Shown here piece by piece: positions 34,448-44,988 of a stretch of DNA of 64,000 nucleotides. The position numbers and the translations under genes were made by a program. Within the stretch, counting starts at the first letter, position 1, and every line of letters begins with the position of its first letter. Source of the DNA: Planctomycetota bacterium (GTDB lineage Bacteria; Planctomycetota; OFTM77); NCBI GenBank assembly GCA_029260795.1, contig JAJDCO010000089.1, forward strand, positions 1 through 64,000, read 5' to 3'. The notes below the pieces were generated by a model. The model was not told the origin of the DNA, did no database searches, and saw only the letters and a program-made list of their open reading frames with translations.

Positions 34448-34671
34448 CTGTGCTTCCCGTCAACGCGCGGGGCGGGCGACGTGGCGAAGCATTGCACCCG
34501 CCGCATCCTCCAGAGTCGGCGCCAGCTCCAAGGCGACGTCTCTCACTTCTGCAACCAAGGCCCTGGGATCCAGTCGGGAGGCATCGACAGCCGAAAGGTC
34601 GTTTGAACCACCTCGGAACTCGGAGTGATCGCGACCCGTGGTCGCCTGCCGTGAACGATAGGAGAGATGAA

Positions 34672-34851
34672 ATGAGCAAGAATCCACTGAGCGTTCTCTG
34701 GGCCGCGATCACGCGCAAGAAGGTCCGCAAGCTCGAGCCCAAGGAGCCCCTCGAGACCAAGGCGCCGCTTCCACCGAAACCGGAGCTCGATCCCAAGCCA
34801 ACGTTGCCCCCGAAGTCTCCCGCCCAACCGAGGGTACCCGCCCAACCGTAA
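34672..34851 (+). CDS. small basic, proline-rich protein (59 residues)
   Basis: ATG 34672 is preceded by a textbook site (TAGGAGAG, GGAG at 34661-34664). The product begins MSKNPLSVLWAAITRKKVRK and continues as a Pro/Lys-rich tail with PPKPELDPKP-type repeats ending at TAA 34849-34851. A short hydrophobic segment (PLSVLWAAI) may touch a membrane. Family not recognised. It lies 224 bases after the Asp-box gene, and the strong ribosome site is the main reason to believe it. Confidence 0.5.
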   Translation: MSKNPLSVLWAAITRKKVRKLEPKEPLETKAPLPPKPELDPKPTLPPKSPAQPRVPAQP

Positions 34852-35051
34852 GGCTTTCTCCGCCGATTGACGAGACCGGCGGGAGAAGTAGCGTGCCGGC
34901 TGAGGGTGCAGCGACCCGTACGGAATCCGTCACCTCGAACCTGCACCTTCAACGCGGCCTGGCGGGCCGCGATGCCTTCGCCTCACATCGACGAGAGAGC
35001 GGTCGCGGTTCCCTCAGATCGGACGAGAGGTCGCATCGGAGAGTCCACGAA

Positions 35052-35300
35052 TCACGAGGCGTAACGTGCTGGCTGAAGCCGACGGTCCGAAGAGAGCACG
35101 AGAGCAGACGATCTCGTCCACTTCTTCAGGACGAACGACAGCGGTCGTCCCGATTGATCCACGGCGCCGAAGACGAAGCGGCCTTCGCCCGCCGATCCCC
35201 GCCCACCTGAAAAAGGCTGGCGCAGATCGATGCGATTGACGAGGGCGAGCAGTCGAAAGGGCGCGAACGCGAAGTCGAGCTTCTGCGCACCGGCCGACAA
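35052..35300 (-). pseudogene. fragment of a large secreted protein family (NRIDLR motif)
   Basis: The minus strand reads LDFAFAPFRLLALVNRIDLR followed by GSAGEGRFVFGAVDQSGRPL. These two blocks, R-LLA-VNR-DLR and GEGRFVFG-D-G-PL, are familiar from large uncharacterised secreted proteins of planctomycetes and myxobacteria. Sequence before and after does not continue the family, and the frame shifts to Arg/Ser-rich noise. It is a fragment beside the kinase remnant and repeats. Confidence 0.45.
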
Positions 35301-35340
35301 CCGAACAGAATCGTGCGTGTTTTTCTGCGGAGTGCGTCTG

Positions 35341-35606
35341 AGGGCGGGCCGCCCGCGGTCCCAGGGAAGACCTCAGAGCGAATCGCGGCCTCTCGGGCGC
35401 GGAGTGCGGCTGCGCAGCTTCGCCGCAAGGGTCCGGCGAAACGAGTCCTCGTCCGCAGCGAAGCGGAGCTGACGCCGACATGCGGGCGGGCCCAGGGAAG
35501 AACCTCGCGGCATCTCGGGCACCGAGAACCCTATGCGGGCAGCGGCCCCAAGGAAGAACTCGCAGCGAATCGCGGCCTCTCGGGCGCGGAGTGCGGCTGC
35601 GCAGCT
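35341..35606 (+). repeat. repeat cluster with exact 42-base duplication
   Basis: The cluster starts with an R2 hairpin (GGGCGGGCCGCCCGC at 35342-35356, then GGTCCCAGGGAAGAC). An exact 42-base sequence starting GCGAATCGCGGCCTCTCGGG and containing the R3 unit occurs at 35378-35419 and 35565-35606, 187 bases apart. Between them are Arg/Ala-rich open frames with no homology. The cluster abuts the kinase remnant exactly where the activation segment should continue. Confidence 0.75.
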
Positions 35607-35988
35607 GCTCCGGCGCCGTGGAGAGCGGCGTGCCTCCGAGCGGGAGGTCCTCGTCCTCGCCGCCGGCCGTCGAGCGCGCCACGCTGAAACCGAACAAGAC
35701 GATTCGTCCGCCCTTCTCACGCATGACGTTGGCCGCCTTGATGTCCAGATGCACGAGCCCGCTGCCATGGATCGCCGAGAGAGCACGGCACAGATCGAGG
35801 CCGATGCGCGCGGCCTCGGTGGCCGAGAGCGGGCCGCCCTTCTCGACCACGTCCTCGCCCTGAATGCGCTCGAAGCTGAGTCGAATGCGATCGCCCTGCT
35901 CGTCGATCGAGTAGATACGCACGATGCCGGGATGCTCGAGCGAGGCCAAGACGCGCGCCTCGTTGAGGAGCTGGGCGGGGTCGGGTGC
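35602..35988 (-). pseudogene. Ser/Thr protein kinase remnant (Hanks type)
   Basis: The minus strand encodes part of a kinase catalytic domain: AQLLNEARVLASLEHPGIVR (alpha-C and strand 4), then GLVHLDIKAANVM (catalytic loop with the Asp present), IVLFGFSVA where the DFG motif has become LFG, and GGTPLSTAPEQL. The glycine loop and the ATP-anchoring Lys are missing upstream, and after APEQL the sequence runs into the repeat cluster at 35341-35606. With the metal-binding Asp lost and both ends truncated it is a dead fragment. Confidence 0.7.
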
Positions 35989-36240
35989 GCAGACAAGTCA
36001 CCTCGTGATCTCCGAGGTTCGCGCAGGTGGGCCGTCTCCGGGAGAGAACGCGCCAGGAGATGAAAGCGAACACGAACCCGCTCCTCTTCCGGTCGAGTGA
36101 CCGCCAAAAAACGGATTCCTGTTAGATCTCGCCGATCTCGGACCAACACCTCGTGGAAGGGCGGCCCGCTTGGTCGTCCGCGCTCAATCAGAAGAGCGAG
36201 GCTGCTTGGTCCGCCTCACCGATAGAAGGAGTCCGACCCC

Positions 36241-38277
36241 ATGCCCGAGAGATTGAATTCCCATTGTCTTTCCCCCCTCCGCCGTCCCCGATTCTCTCCG
36301 ATCGCGCTGTTCGCATGCCTGGCCGTGATCGTGTTCAGCGGTCGAATCCTCGCCCAGCGCAAGATCGACAACCGCCGACCGCCCTCTCCGACCAGTACCG
36401 CGCTCGAGCTCTCTGCCCGAGGCCACATTCTCGAAACCCAAGGCAACGAAGTCGCCGTTCGCGAGATGCCTGGGACGCGAAAGGAAGGGCGCAGCGTTCG
36501 CCCGCCGGCCGGCAAGCCCGACATCGAGCAGCGCCTGATCAACGTCCTGCTGCCCTACGATGCGGACCTCTCTACGATCGAGATCCGGATTCCCTGGGAC
36601 GACGGCGTCGAAGGTCGTCCCGACATCACGTCGTTGGGCACCCACGACGTCCGACCCGTCAGCCTCGCCCAGAGCTACGACCCGGGCTCGAATACCACCG
36701 AAGTCGAGGTTCCCGACGATGCCGTCGACGGTGAGGGCAAGGATCCGAGTATCTACGGCAACGACGAGTTCTGGCCTCCACTCCCGTTTCGCGTGGTCGG
36801 TCAGTCGTCATTCCGCCAGTACCGATCGTTGCTGATCGCCTTCAGCCCGTACCAGTGGAACCCAGTGACCCGAGAGCTCCGCAAGATCGAGAACCTGAAG
36901 GTGGATCTCAACTGGCAGCGCCGCGTCGTGAACCCGCAGAATGCGCGCGAGGCGCTGGGCGATCCTTTCCGGCTGCTCCCCGACGACGTGCGGTGGGTCA
37001 ATGCCGAGATCGCACTACCTTGGTATCAGTATCTCAGCCGGATCGCGGCTGTGGACTATCTGATCATCACCACCGGCCTGATCCGCTGGTCATCCTCACA
37101 GCTTCCAGCCTTCATCGCCCACAAGCAGGATCAGGGTTACCGAGTCTCCGTCGTCACGATGAGCGTCATCCAGTCGGCCTATCCGGCTGGCGAGGCTGCC
37201 GATAGCATTCGGGCGTTCCTGAAGGACAAGTACGGAGAGTGGGGCTACCGCTACCTCCTGCTGATCGGCGATCCGGACCCGGACAACCCGCTCGATACGA
37301 CCGACTCGGTCGGCAGCGTGCCGATGAAGATCGCTTGGCCACGGGGCGACGGCGTGGAGGACATCCCGACAGATCACTACTTCGCCGATCTTTCGGGTGA
37401 CTGGGACATCGATGGCGATGGCCTGGCTGCCTCGTGGGAGGACGACTACGTCGTGCGCACGATGCAGGTCGACCTTGGCACCCACGTCATCACCTGGTCA
37501 TACAACGATTACGGGGTCGACAACGAAGGAGAGCTGCTGGTGGGACGGATTCCGTGGGACGACGTCTCGCGCATCGACACTCTCCTGCAGGCGACCATCA
37601 ACTATCAGACCGCCGATCTCGACGACGACCTGAAGGCGGTGCGTGAGCGGGTCTATCTCGCCATGAGTGAGTTCAGCCCGCAGGCCGACACGTCTTATCT
37701 CGGACACCAGATCCAGAGCAACGTGACGCATCCCGAAGGGCTGACGACCTTTTCACTGTATGAGCCGACGGCTCATTACACCGGATCTCACTCGCTGGAG
37801 AGCGCAGCTCTGATCAGCCTGTGGACGGGCAAGGGAGCCGGCCTGGTCGCGTGGACTGGCCATGGTGCGCTCGCTCGAACTGGCATCACCTACGACGACT
37901 CCGACCTGATGACCAGCTGGGACGCCCCGAACCTCAACGCCTATCCCAGGGCATATGTGGTCCAGGGTTCGTGCAACAACGCATGGCCGGAGAGCTCATC
38001 CAATCTCTCGGCATCGCTCCTCGAAAACGTCGCCGTGGGCACCTTCGCTGGCACCCGACTGAGCTGGTACAGGGAAGGGCGCACGAGCTTCGGGTCGGAT
38101 TCCAAGATCGAGGACATCGTCTGGCATCTCACTCGCAACCTGGTCTCCGACCACTCCGCCGGGTATGCCCTCGATGCAATGCGTCTCGCGTGCGTGCCGA
38201 CCTCCGAGATCGATCTGCAGAACATCCTCACTTACAACCTGCACGGGGACCCCGTGGGGCGCTACCGCCGGGAGTGA
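36241..38277 (+). CDS. secreted C25 (gingipain-type) cysteine peptidase
   Basis: A 678-residue exported protease. The signal region is PIALFACLAVIVFSGRILAQ after a basic 20-residue start. A propeptide-like part (residues 40-270) contains the QSSFRQYRSLLIAFSPYQWN and ELRKIENLKVDLNW blocks seen before C25 domains. The peptidase domain (residues 275-675) has VDYLIITTGLI, YRYLLLIGDPD, ELLVGRIPWDD and the catalytic pair: His in AWTGHGAL and Cys in VQGSCNNAW. The end NLHGDPVG matches the family. There is no C-terminal sorting domain for type IX secretion. GAAGGAG precedes ATG 36241. It is probably an extracellular protein-degrading enzyme. Confidence 0.87.
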   Translation: MPERLNSHCLSPLRRPRFSPIALFACLAVIVFSGRILAQRKIDNRRPPSPTSTALELSARGHILETQGNEVAVREMPGTRKEGRSVRPPAGKPDIEQRLINVLLPYDADLSTIEIRIPWDDGVEGRPDITSLGTHDVRPVSLAQSYDPGSNTTEVEVPDDAVDGEGKDPSIYGNDEFWPPLPFRVVGQSSFRQYRSLLIAFSPYQWNPVTRELRKIENLKVDLNWQRRVVNPQNAREALGDPFRLLPDDVRWVNAEIALPWYQYLSRIAAVDYLIITTGLIRWSSSQLPAFIAHKQDQGYRVSVVTMSVIQSAYPAGEAADSIRAFLKDKYGEWGYRYLLLIGDPDPDNPLDTTDSVGSVPMKIAWPRGDGVEDIPTDHYFADLSGDWDIDGDGLAASWEDDYVVRTMQVDLGTHVITWSYNDYGVDNEGELLVGRIPWDDVSRIDTLLQATINYQTADLDDDLKAVRERVYLAMSEFSPQADTSYLGHQIQSNVTHPEGLTTFSLYEPTAHYTGSHSLESAALISLWTGKGAGLVAWTGHGALARTGITYDDSDLMTSWDAPNLNAYPRAYVVQGSCNNAWPESSSNLSASLLENVAVGTFAGTRLSWYREGRTSFGSDSKIEDIVWHLTRNLVSDHSAGYALDAMRLACVPTSEIDLQNILTYNLHGDPVGRYRRE

Positions 38278-38498
38278 GGGGCGAGCCATCGGCGGCGCGG
38301 CTCGATTCGGAGGCCGCGCCGCCTCTCTTCTCGGTCCACTCACGGCACGGTCGGGAATACGATCCGCCCCCAGGGGAGGGAGCATCGGAACCGCCATGCG
38401 GAGCTGCTCCCAGATTGAAACGGGTCCCAGGCTGGCGTCTCGCCAGATCGCGGCAGCTTGCAGATCCTCGTTCCTGAAGACGGTGCACCGCCTTTCTC

Positions 38499-39932
38499 TC
38501 ACGAGGTCAGCTGCGCCAGGCTCCCCTCCCAGACGACCTTCGTCGGGTCGTCATAGTCGTAGAGGACCCGGGTCGGTCGGCCGTCCTCGGCGCGGGCTTC
38601 CGCCTCTTTCGCGGTGGCACCATAGAGATTGCACATTCCAACCCGCTCGGGCCCGTCGGCGGAGAACCGAATCGTCGCTCGGTAGCGGCGCTCGTTGTTG
38701 ACCACCAGGCTCGTCCGCTCGATCTTCTCGATGTGCCCCGTCGCGAGCAGACCGTGACGCAGCAATCGAAGCTTGCTGCGCCGATACCAAAACGTGCCGC
38801 CCGCGATGACGGCTCCCACCGTGGCAATCGTCGCTCCGAGCCCGACGAAAAGCGGTCGATCGGCCTCCGCGGTCGCGTCACCACTCCCGAGCACACAGAA
38901 CGCGGTCCCACCGATCACAAAGACCGACCCCACCACCATCGGCAGGTACAGGCTCGAAGAGACGACTCGCCGGCGGATGCCGGCCGGGACGGACCGCGGC
39001 GCGCGCTCCTCGAGGAAGGCGTCGAGCTCGGGATCGTCACCGATCGTTCGCGCCGCCGGTTCCGGCAGTGCCGGAGCCTTTCGTGCGGCATCGAGGAATT
39101 GGCTGGCGAGAGCGAGCGCCTCCTCGATGAAACCGTCCAGCTCCTCGGCAGACACGGTCTCGCGCGGATGCGACAGAACGAGGCAGCCCGACGCAGACCG
39201 AACGTCCCAATCCGGATTGGCCTGCAGCGATCGTCGAACATCCTTTGTAAGCAACGCGGCGACGAGCTCGGGGTGCTCCGCCGAAAGATGGTATCGCCGT
39301 GAGAGCTCGGCATCGTCGAGGGCTTCGCTGTGGTCTTGCCCGAACAGACCCGAGAGCCACTTGCTCACGCGCCCGACCGGCTGCAGCGCGAAGCGGGAGA
39401 GCCGCACGTCGCGCACCTCGAGATGCGCGACCGTCTCCTTGATCTGCTCGCGATGGCTCGTGTGCTCCGACGACGTCGAGCCGCCGCCAGACGTTCGTTG
39501 GACATCGGCAATCGTGAGGGTGCCGAAGGGCGTCTCACGGTGCGCGACGGGATGGACCTCGAGAAACGTGTCTGTCGCGAAGAGCTGACGCACGTCGTCC
39601 TCGATCGCATCCGTCTCGGCGACCGCTCGCTTTTCGGTGGACAACCCGAGGCTCTCGGCTCGCGCTCGTCGTTGCGACTGGGCGCGCAGGGATTGATACG
39701 CCTTTCCGAGCCCTGCAGTGCCGCCCACAAAGGCGCCCAACATCCCAAAGGCGACCCGAGGATGCTCGAGGATGACGTCCGGCAGAGAGTCCTTCATTGC
39801 GGCGACGAGCCAGGGCCCAATCACGAAAGCTCCCAGTACGGCACCCACGGCCACGCCGACGAGGGAATGGAAGGCGCCGAGGATCCAGAACGCCCGCATG
39901 AGCTCGGCTTGGTTCTCCTGGGGCGTCTTCAT
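38499..39932 (-). CDS. four-pass membrane protein with DUF3592-like tail
   Basis: A 477-residue protein, family not firmly recognised. Two N-terminal membrane helices (residues 12-75: VGVAVGAVLGAFVIGPWLVA, VAFGMLGAFVGGTAGLG), a cytoplasmic or periplasmic middle of 240 residues, then two more helices (SLYLPMVVGSVFVIGGTAFC, LGATIATVGAVIAGGTFWYR). The tail HIEKIERTSLVVNNERRYRA followed by TRVLYDYDDPTKVVWEG resembles DUF3592 or PDZ-like modules. The middle block LVAALLTKDVRRSL is similar to the SPFH-operon membrane protein at 30393-31514. Monocistronic. Confidence 0.7.
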   Translation of the reverse strand: MKTPQENQAELMRAFWILGAFHSLVGVAVGAVLGAFVIGPWLVAAMKDSLPDVILEHPRVAFGMLGAFVGGTAGLGKAYQSLRAQSQRRARAESLGLSTEKRAVAETDAIEDDVRQLFATDTFLEVHPVAHRETPFGTLTIADVQRTSGGGSTSSEHTSHREQIKETVAHLEVRDVRLSRFALQPVGRVSKWLSGLFGQDHSEALDDAELSRRYHLSAEHPELVAALLTKDVRRSLQANPDWDVRSASGCLVLSHPRETVSAEELDGFIEEALALASQFLDAARKAPALPEPAARTIGDDPELDAFLEERAPRSVPAGIRRRVVSSSLYLPMVVGSVFVIGGTAFCVLGSGDATAEADRPLFVGLGATIATVGAVIAGGTFWYRRSKLRLLRHGLLATGHIEKIERTSLVVNNERRYRATIRFSADGPERVGMCNLYGATAKEAEARAEDGRPTRVLYDYDDPTKVVWEGSLAQLTS

Positions 39933-40158
39933 GGGCTCGGCTCCTCGCGTTTGCTGGCGGGCTCTCGGCGTGACTCATATGATCCAGGGAATGCTCACGA
40001 CACGCGGGTCGTCTAGCAGGATCCGTGCACCATGAAACGCGTCGGACCGAACCCGGGTCAAGTCTCTCGGCCAGGAATCCGATGGCACTCGAGTGCCCCG
40101 CGAATGTCAGGACGTCGATCTCTACTTCGAAGCGCCCTCCCGGGCCCAGAGAACGCTC

Positions 40159-40377
40159 ATGGAATTCTCCCTCGAATCACTGATCGCGTCCTTCCTCATC
40201 GGGACAGTCGGCTTCAGCCTCTTCATCTATGGCAAGAAGCAGCTCCGATACCCCCAGCTCTTCGCCGGCATCGCGCTGATGATCGAGCCCTGGGTGCTCT
40301 CAGAGACGCTGCCGATGACCCTCGGCGCGGTCGGAGTCATCGCCGCGCTCTGGCTCGCCGTGCATTTCGGCTGGTAG
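40159..40377 (+). CDS. small two-helix membrane protein (72 residues)
   Basis: Reads MEFSLESLIASFLIGTVGFS then LFIYGKKQLRYPQLFAGIAL, with an alternating hydrophobic pattern of two or three helices and a Lys-Lys turn. It resembles small conserved inner-membrane proteins of unknown function that start with a similar SxxSFxxGxVGFxLFxYGKKQxRxPQL pattern. ATG 40159 is internal to a longer open stretch and gives the natural N-terminus. No neighbour suggests a role. Confidence 0.65.
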   Translation: MEFSLESLIASFLIGTVGFSLFIYGKKQLRYPQLFAGIALMIEPWVLSETLPMTLGAVGVIAALWLAVHFGW

Positions 40378-40526
40378 AGGTCCGACTCCGGTCCCGACCC
40401 GCGCATCGACCGGCTCACCATCCGTCCCCCGCCCCTTCCGTGGTAGAAGAATGGTCGACTCGTGAGGATATCGGGAGTCACCTCACGCCTGGCGCGAGCT
40501 CGAGAACCTGCGCAAGCTCGAGTATC

Positions 40527-42149
<1,623 letters not shown>

Positions 42150-42162
42150 GTCGAGTCAGTTT

Positions 42163-42215
42163 CACGAACTTTCGCGTCACGTCAACGGCATTTCGCTAGT
42201 TCACGATATTTCGTC
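42163..42215 (+). promoter_or_regulatory. candidate enhancer sites for the sigma-54 activator
   Basis: Three related 14-base sites at 42163-42176 (CACGAACTTTCGCG), 42184-42197 (AACGGCATTTCGCT) and 42202-42215 (CACGATATTTCGTC), spaced about 20 bases, i.e. near two helical turns. They share CACGA-x-x-TTTCG with dyad character. They lie 100-150 bases upstream of the inferred start of the operon and just in front of the activator's own start codon, as expected for upstream activating sites. Confidence 0.5.
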
Positions 42216-42283
42216 ATCAGATCGCGACGTCACGAATCATCACAAGTATCTATTATGCAACGCATTAAGTGCTCCGATGGCGC

Positions 42284-42301
42284 TTTGGCACGCTTCATGC
42301 C
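42284..42301 (+). promoter_or_regulatory. sigma-54 (-24/-12) promoter
   Basis: TTTGGCACGCTTCATGCC contains the invariant GG (42287-42288) and GC (42299-42300) with exactly 10 bases between them; TGGCACG is a perfect -24 box and ATGC deviates from TTGC by one base. The predicted start is near 42311, about 47 bases upstream of ATG 42358. The divergent activator gene supports the call. Confidence 0.7.
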
Positions 42302-42357
42302 TTGGAGACGCTCAGCAGCAACCGACAACCAGAGCTCAGAACCAGAGGAAGCCAACG

Positions 42358-42930
42358 ATGAACCCCTTCGAAGTCCACACGCTCGAATCCGCGCCGAACG
42401 AGTCGAAGCCCACCCTCGAGGCGGTCACGCGCTCCTTCGGTGCCCTCCCGAATCTGTTCGGCGTCTTCGCCGAGTCCCCGGCCGTCGTGCAAGGGTACGC
42501 CGCTCTGGGCTCGGTGCTCGAGAAGTCGACAAGGTTCTCTCCGGCCGAGCTCCAGGTCGTGCTCTTGACGACCAGCTTCGAGAACAACTGCGAGTACTGC
42601 ATGGCCGCGCACTCCACAGTGGCCAACATGCAGAAGGTGCCGCAAGACGTCATCCAAAGCCTGCGCGACGGACGGCCGATCGCAGACGCGCGCCTCGAAG
42701 CCCTGCGTGTCTTCACGCGCACCGTCGTCGAGCAGCGTGGGTGGATGCAGAACCATCAGGTCGAAGCGTTTCTCGAGGTCGGCTTCACGAAGCGCCACAT
42801 GCTCGAGGTGATCCTTGGCGTGGCCTTCAAGACCATCAGCAACTTCACGAACCACCTCGCCGAGACCCCGGTCGACGCGGCGTTTCAGCGATTTGCTTGG
42901 TCCAAGCCCGAGCTGACGACCCGCGACTGA
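42358..42930 (+). CDS. AhpD/carboxymuconolactone-decarboxylase-like peroxidase-related protein
   Basis: A 190-residue all-helical protein. The motif NCEYCMAAH (C-x2-C with a His three residues after) is the redox centre of AhpD-like alkylhydroperoxidases. Flanking blocks are FGALPNLFGVFAESPAVVQG and RFSPAELQVVLLTTSFENNC at the front and EVILGVAFKTISNFTNHLAE at the back. It should act as a cytoplasmic thiol reductant or peroxidase partner. ATG 42358 has GAGGAAG at 42345-42351. It is the first gene of a sigma-54-controlled operon with an exported hydrolase; a response to a reactive or xenobiotic compound is a reasonable inference. Confidence 0.85.
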   Translation: MNPFEVHTLESAPNESKPTLEAVTRSFGALPNLFGVFAESPAVVQGYAALGSVLEKSTRFSPAELQVVLLTTSFENNCEYCMAAHSTVANMQKVPQDVIQSLRDGRPIADARLEALRVFTRTVVEQRGWMQNHQVEAFLEVGFTKRHMLEVILGVAFKTISNFTNHLAETPVDAAFQRFAWSKPELTTRD

Positions 42931-42983
42931 CCCACCCGACACACGAGTCGAAGTGTATTCACATCCAATGAGGAGTTGAAGTC

Positions 42984-43961
42984 ATGAAGTCCACGCAATC
43001 TTTCACCCTCGCCTTGTCGGTCGCTCTCGGCGGCCTCGCGATCTCCAGCCCATCGCTCGTGTCCGCCCAGGAGAAGAGCTCGCCCGCCGCCGCGCCGCGC
43101 GTCGCCCATCGCACTCTGGAGATCGACGGGCTCGACATCTTCTATCGCGAAGCCGGCCCGAAGGACGCGCCGACGCTGCTGCTCCTCCACGGTTTCCCGA
43201 CCTCGTCCCACATGTTCCGCAACCTGATTCCGGCGCTGGCCGACGAGTTCCACGTCGTCGCCCCGGACTACCCGGGCTTCGGTAACAGCTCGATGCCGGC
43301 TCTCGATGAGTTCGAGTACAGCTTCGACTCCTTCACGAACATCGTCGAGAAGCTGACCGAGCGCCTCGAGCTGGAACGCTACAGCCTCTACCTGATGGAC
43401 TACGGCGCGCCCGTCGGCTTCCGCCTCGCGACGCGGCACCCCGAGCGCGTCGAGTCGCTCATCATCCAGAACGGCAACGCCTACGATGAAGGCCTGCGCG
43501 AGTTCTGGGACCCGATCAAGGCCTACTGGATAGACAAGGGCCCGAAGAACGCCGACGCGCTTCGCGGCCTGCTCACCCTCGAGGCCACCCAGTGGCAGTA
43601 CACCACCGGCGTGCGCAATGTCGAGTCGATCAGCCCGGACAACTGGAACGTCGACCAACGCTTGCTCGACCGCGAAGGCAACCAGGAGATCCAGCTCGCG
43701 CTCTTCTTCGACTACGGCAGCAATCCGCCGCTGTACCCGAGCTGGCAGCAGTACCTGCGCCAACACCAGCCCCCGATGCTGATCGTCTGGGGCAAGAACG
43801 ACCCGATCTTCCCGGCCGAAGGCGCCTTCCCCTACCGGCGCGATCTGAAGAAGGTCGACTTCCATCTGCTGGACACCGGCCACTTCGCCTTGGAAGAAGA
43901 CGGAGACCGCATCGCCGAGTTGATGCGCCGCTTCCTGCGCCGAAGCCTGGGCGACAGCTGA
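42984..43961 (+). CDS. exported alpha/beta hydrolase (epoxide hydrolase / haloalkane dehalogenase-like)
   Basis: A 325-residue protein with a signal peptide ending SLVSAQ. The fold signature is complete: LLLLHGFPTSSHMFRNLIPA (oxyanion region), nucleophile elbow LMDYGAPVGFRLA where Asp replaces Ser, acid in IVWGKNDPIFP and base His in DTGHFALEEDG. An Asp nucleophile indicates epoxide hydrolase or dehalogenase chemistry and not ester cleavage. GAGGAG lies upstream of ATG 42984. It follows the AhpD-like gene by 53 bases and precedes a strong terminator, so the operon has two genes. An exported location is unusual for this enzyme class. The substrate is unknown. Confidence 0.85.
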   Translation: MKSTQSFTLALSVALGGLAISSPSLVSAQEKSSPAAAPRVAHRTLEIDGLDIFYREAGPKDAPTLLLLHGFPTSSHMFRNLIPALADEFHVVAPDYPGFGNSSMPALDEFEYSFDSFTNIVEKLTERLELERYSLYLMDYGAPVGFRLATRHPERVESLIIQNGNAYDEGLREFWDPIKAYWIDKGPKNADALRGLLTLEATQWQYTTGVRNVESISPDNWNVDQRLLDREGNQEIQLALFFDYGSNPPLYPSWQQYLRQHQPPMLIVWGKNDPIFPAEGAFPYRRDLKKVDFHLLDTGHFALEEDGDRIAELMRRFLRRSLGDS

Positions 43962-43996
43962 CGCTTGATTCGAGGGAATCGCCACGATGGAAAGAA

Positions 43997-44043
43997 AGCC
44001 CGCCGGGCGGAGCGAAGCTCTGCTCGGCGGGCTCGTTCTTTTT
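43997..44043 (+). terminator. intrinsic terminator of the sigma-54 operon
   Basis: The arms AGCCCGCCGGGCGGAGC (43997-44013) and GCTCTGCTCGGCGGGCT (44017-44033) pair with a GAA loop and two mismatches, followed by CGTTCTTTTT. It is 35 bases after the hydrolase stop. Confidence 0.85.
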
Positions 44044-44102
44044 CGCGGACTGGGCTCGAAGTCTCCACTTCGCTTCCAGAGCTCGCCTCAGCCTTCAACG
44101 TT

Positions 44103-44801
44103 CTACTGCACCGTCATGCAAACAGCGTTCGACTTGATCGAGTTCGGTCCGGGCGGACGCAGCACGATCGCCTGCATGTAGAACGACAGGAACTGGGCGT
44201 TGGTCGGAATGGGCAACTTCCAGTGTGCCACCCCGCAACAACCAGTCTTGAAGGGACCGATCAGGTAGAGCGAGCCCGTCAAGTCCAAGCAGAAGATCCC
44301 CGAGAAGAAGCACGGCCCGCTGCCGATGCCACTCAGGCTCAGCACCAGATACACCGACTCTCCCGGCTCCGCACCATAGACCCACCATCGGAACACCGGA
44401 GATCGGGTACACCGAGATCATCGCTCCGGTATCGGGATTGATCTGCACCAGCTCCCAGGCGGTGTACGAGGGGTTCTCGGTCGTCGCGGTCACCGCATAG
44501 AAGAAGCCCTGATGGAACGCGAGGTCGGTGTTCTTGGACATGTTGTGCCCGATGGCACCCACGACGAGATGCGCGCCCGTGTTCGGGTCGAGCCGAATCA
44601 GCTCGTCGGTCGCGGCGTTGACACTGTAGAGAGGACCACACGCCGGTCGGCAGACGGCGAGCCCCGAGAGACTGGTCGTCTGTCCGCCGAGGCAGGACCT
44701 GCCAGGAGGGCCATCGAAACAAGGCCGCTCGCAAGCCACTGCAGTGTTCGGGTCCTCGTCGTCGGCTGAGTGTTCACGGTACTGCTCTCCTCGATGTCCA
44801 A
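44103..44801 (-). pseudogene. secreted repeat protein disrupted by two frameshifts
   Basis: Three minus-strand frames together look like one secreted protein. The start (44801 down) is a signal peptide, LQWLASGLVSMALLAGPASA. From about 44680 the sense moves to a second frame: LYSVNAATDELIRLDPNTGA and NPDTGAMISVYPISG, the repeat of planctomycete propeller-like proteins. From about 44400 it returns to the first frame: YGAEPGESVYLVLSLSGIG and the C-terminal domain ending SNAVCMTVQ. The usual multiple repeats are reduced to about two, so an internal deletion is also likely. Alternatively both shifts are assembly errors, since they cancel. Confidence 0.55.
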
Positions 44802-44988
44802 CGGCGGCTCGGGAACTCCTCCCTCTTTGCCCGATAGAGTCCTGCGGCCAGCAACCTCACCAGAGTATCCCGATTCGAACGTGACACAGCCGGGTTGAAG
44901 GCGCAGCCGGCCCCTGTAATCCTGAGGCAGGCCTTTCGAATGGCACGAGGCCGATTAGCCGCCGAGTCGAGAGCCACAGGAGTCCCCG

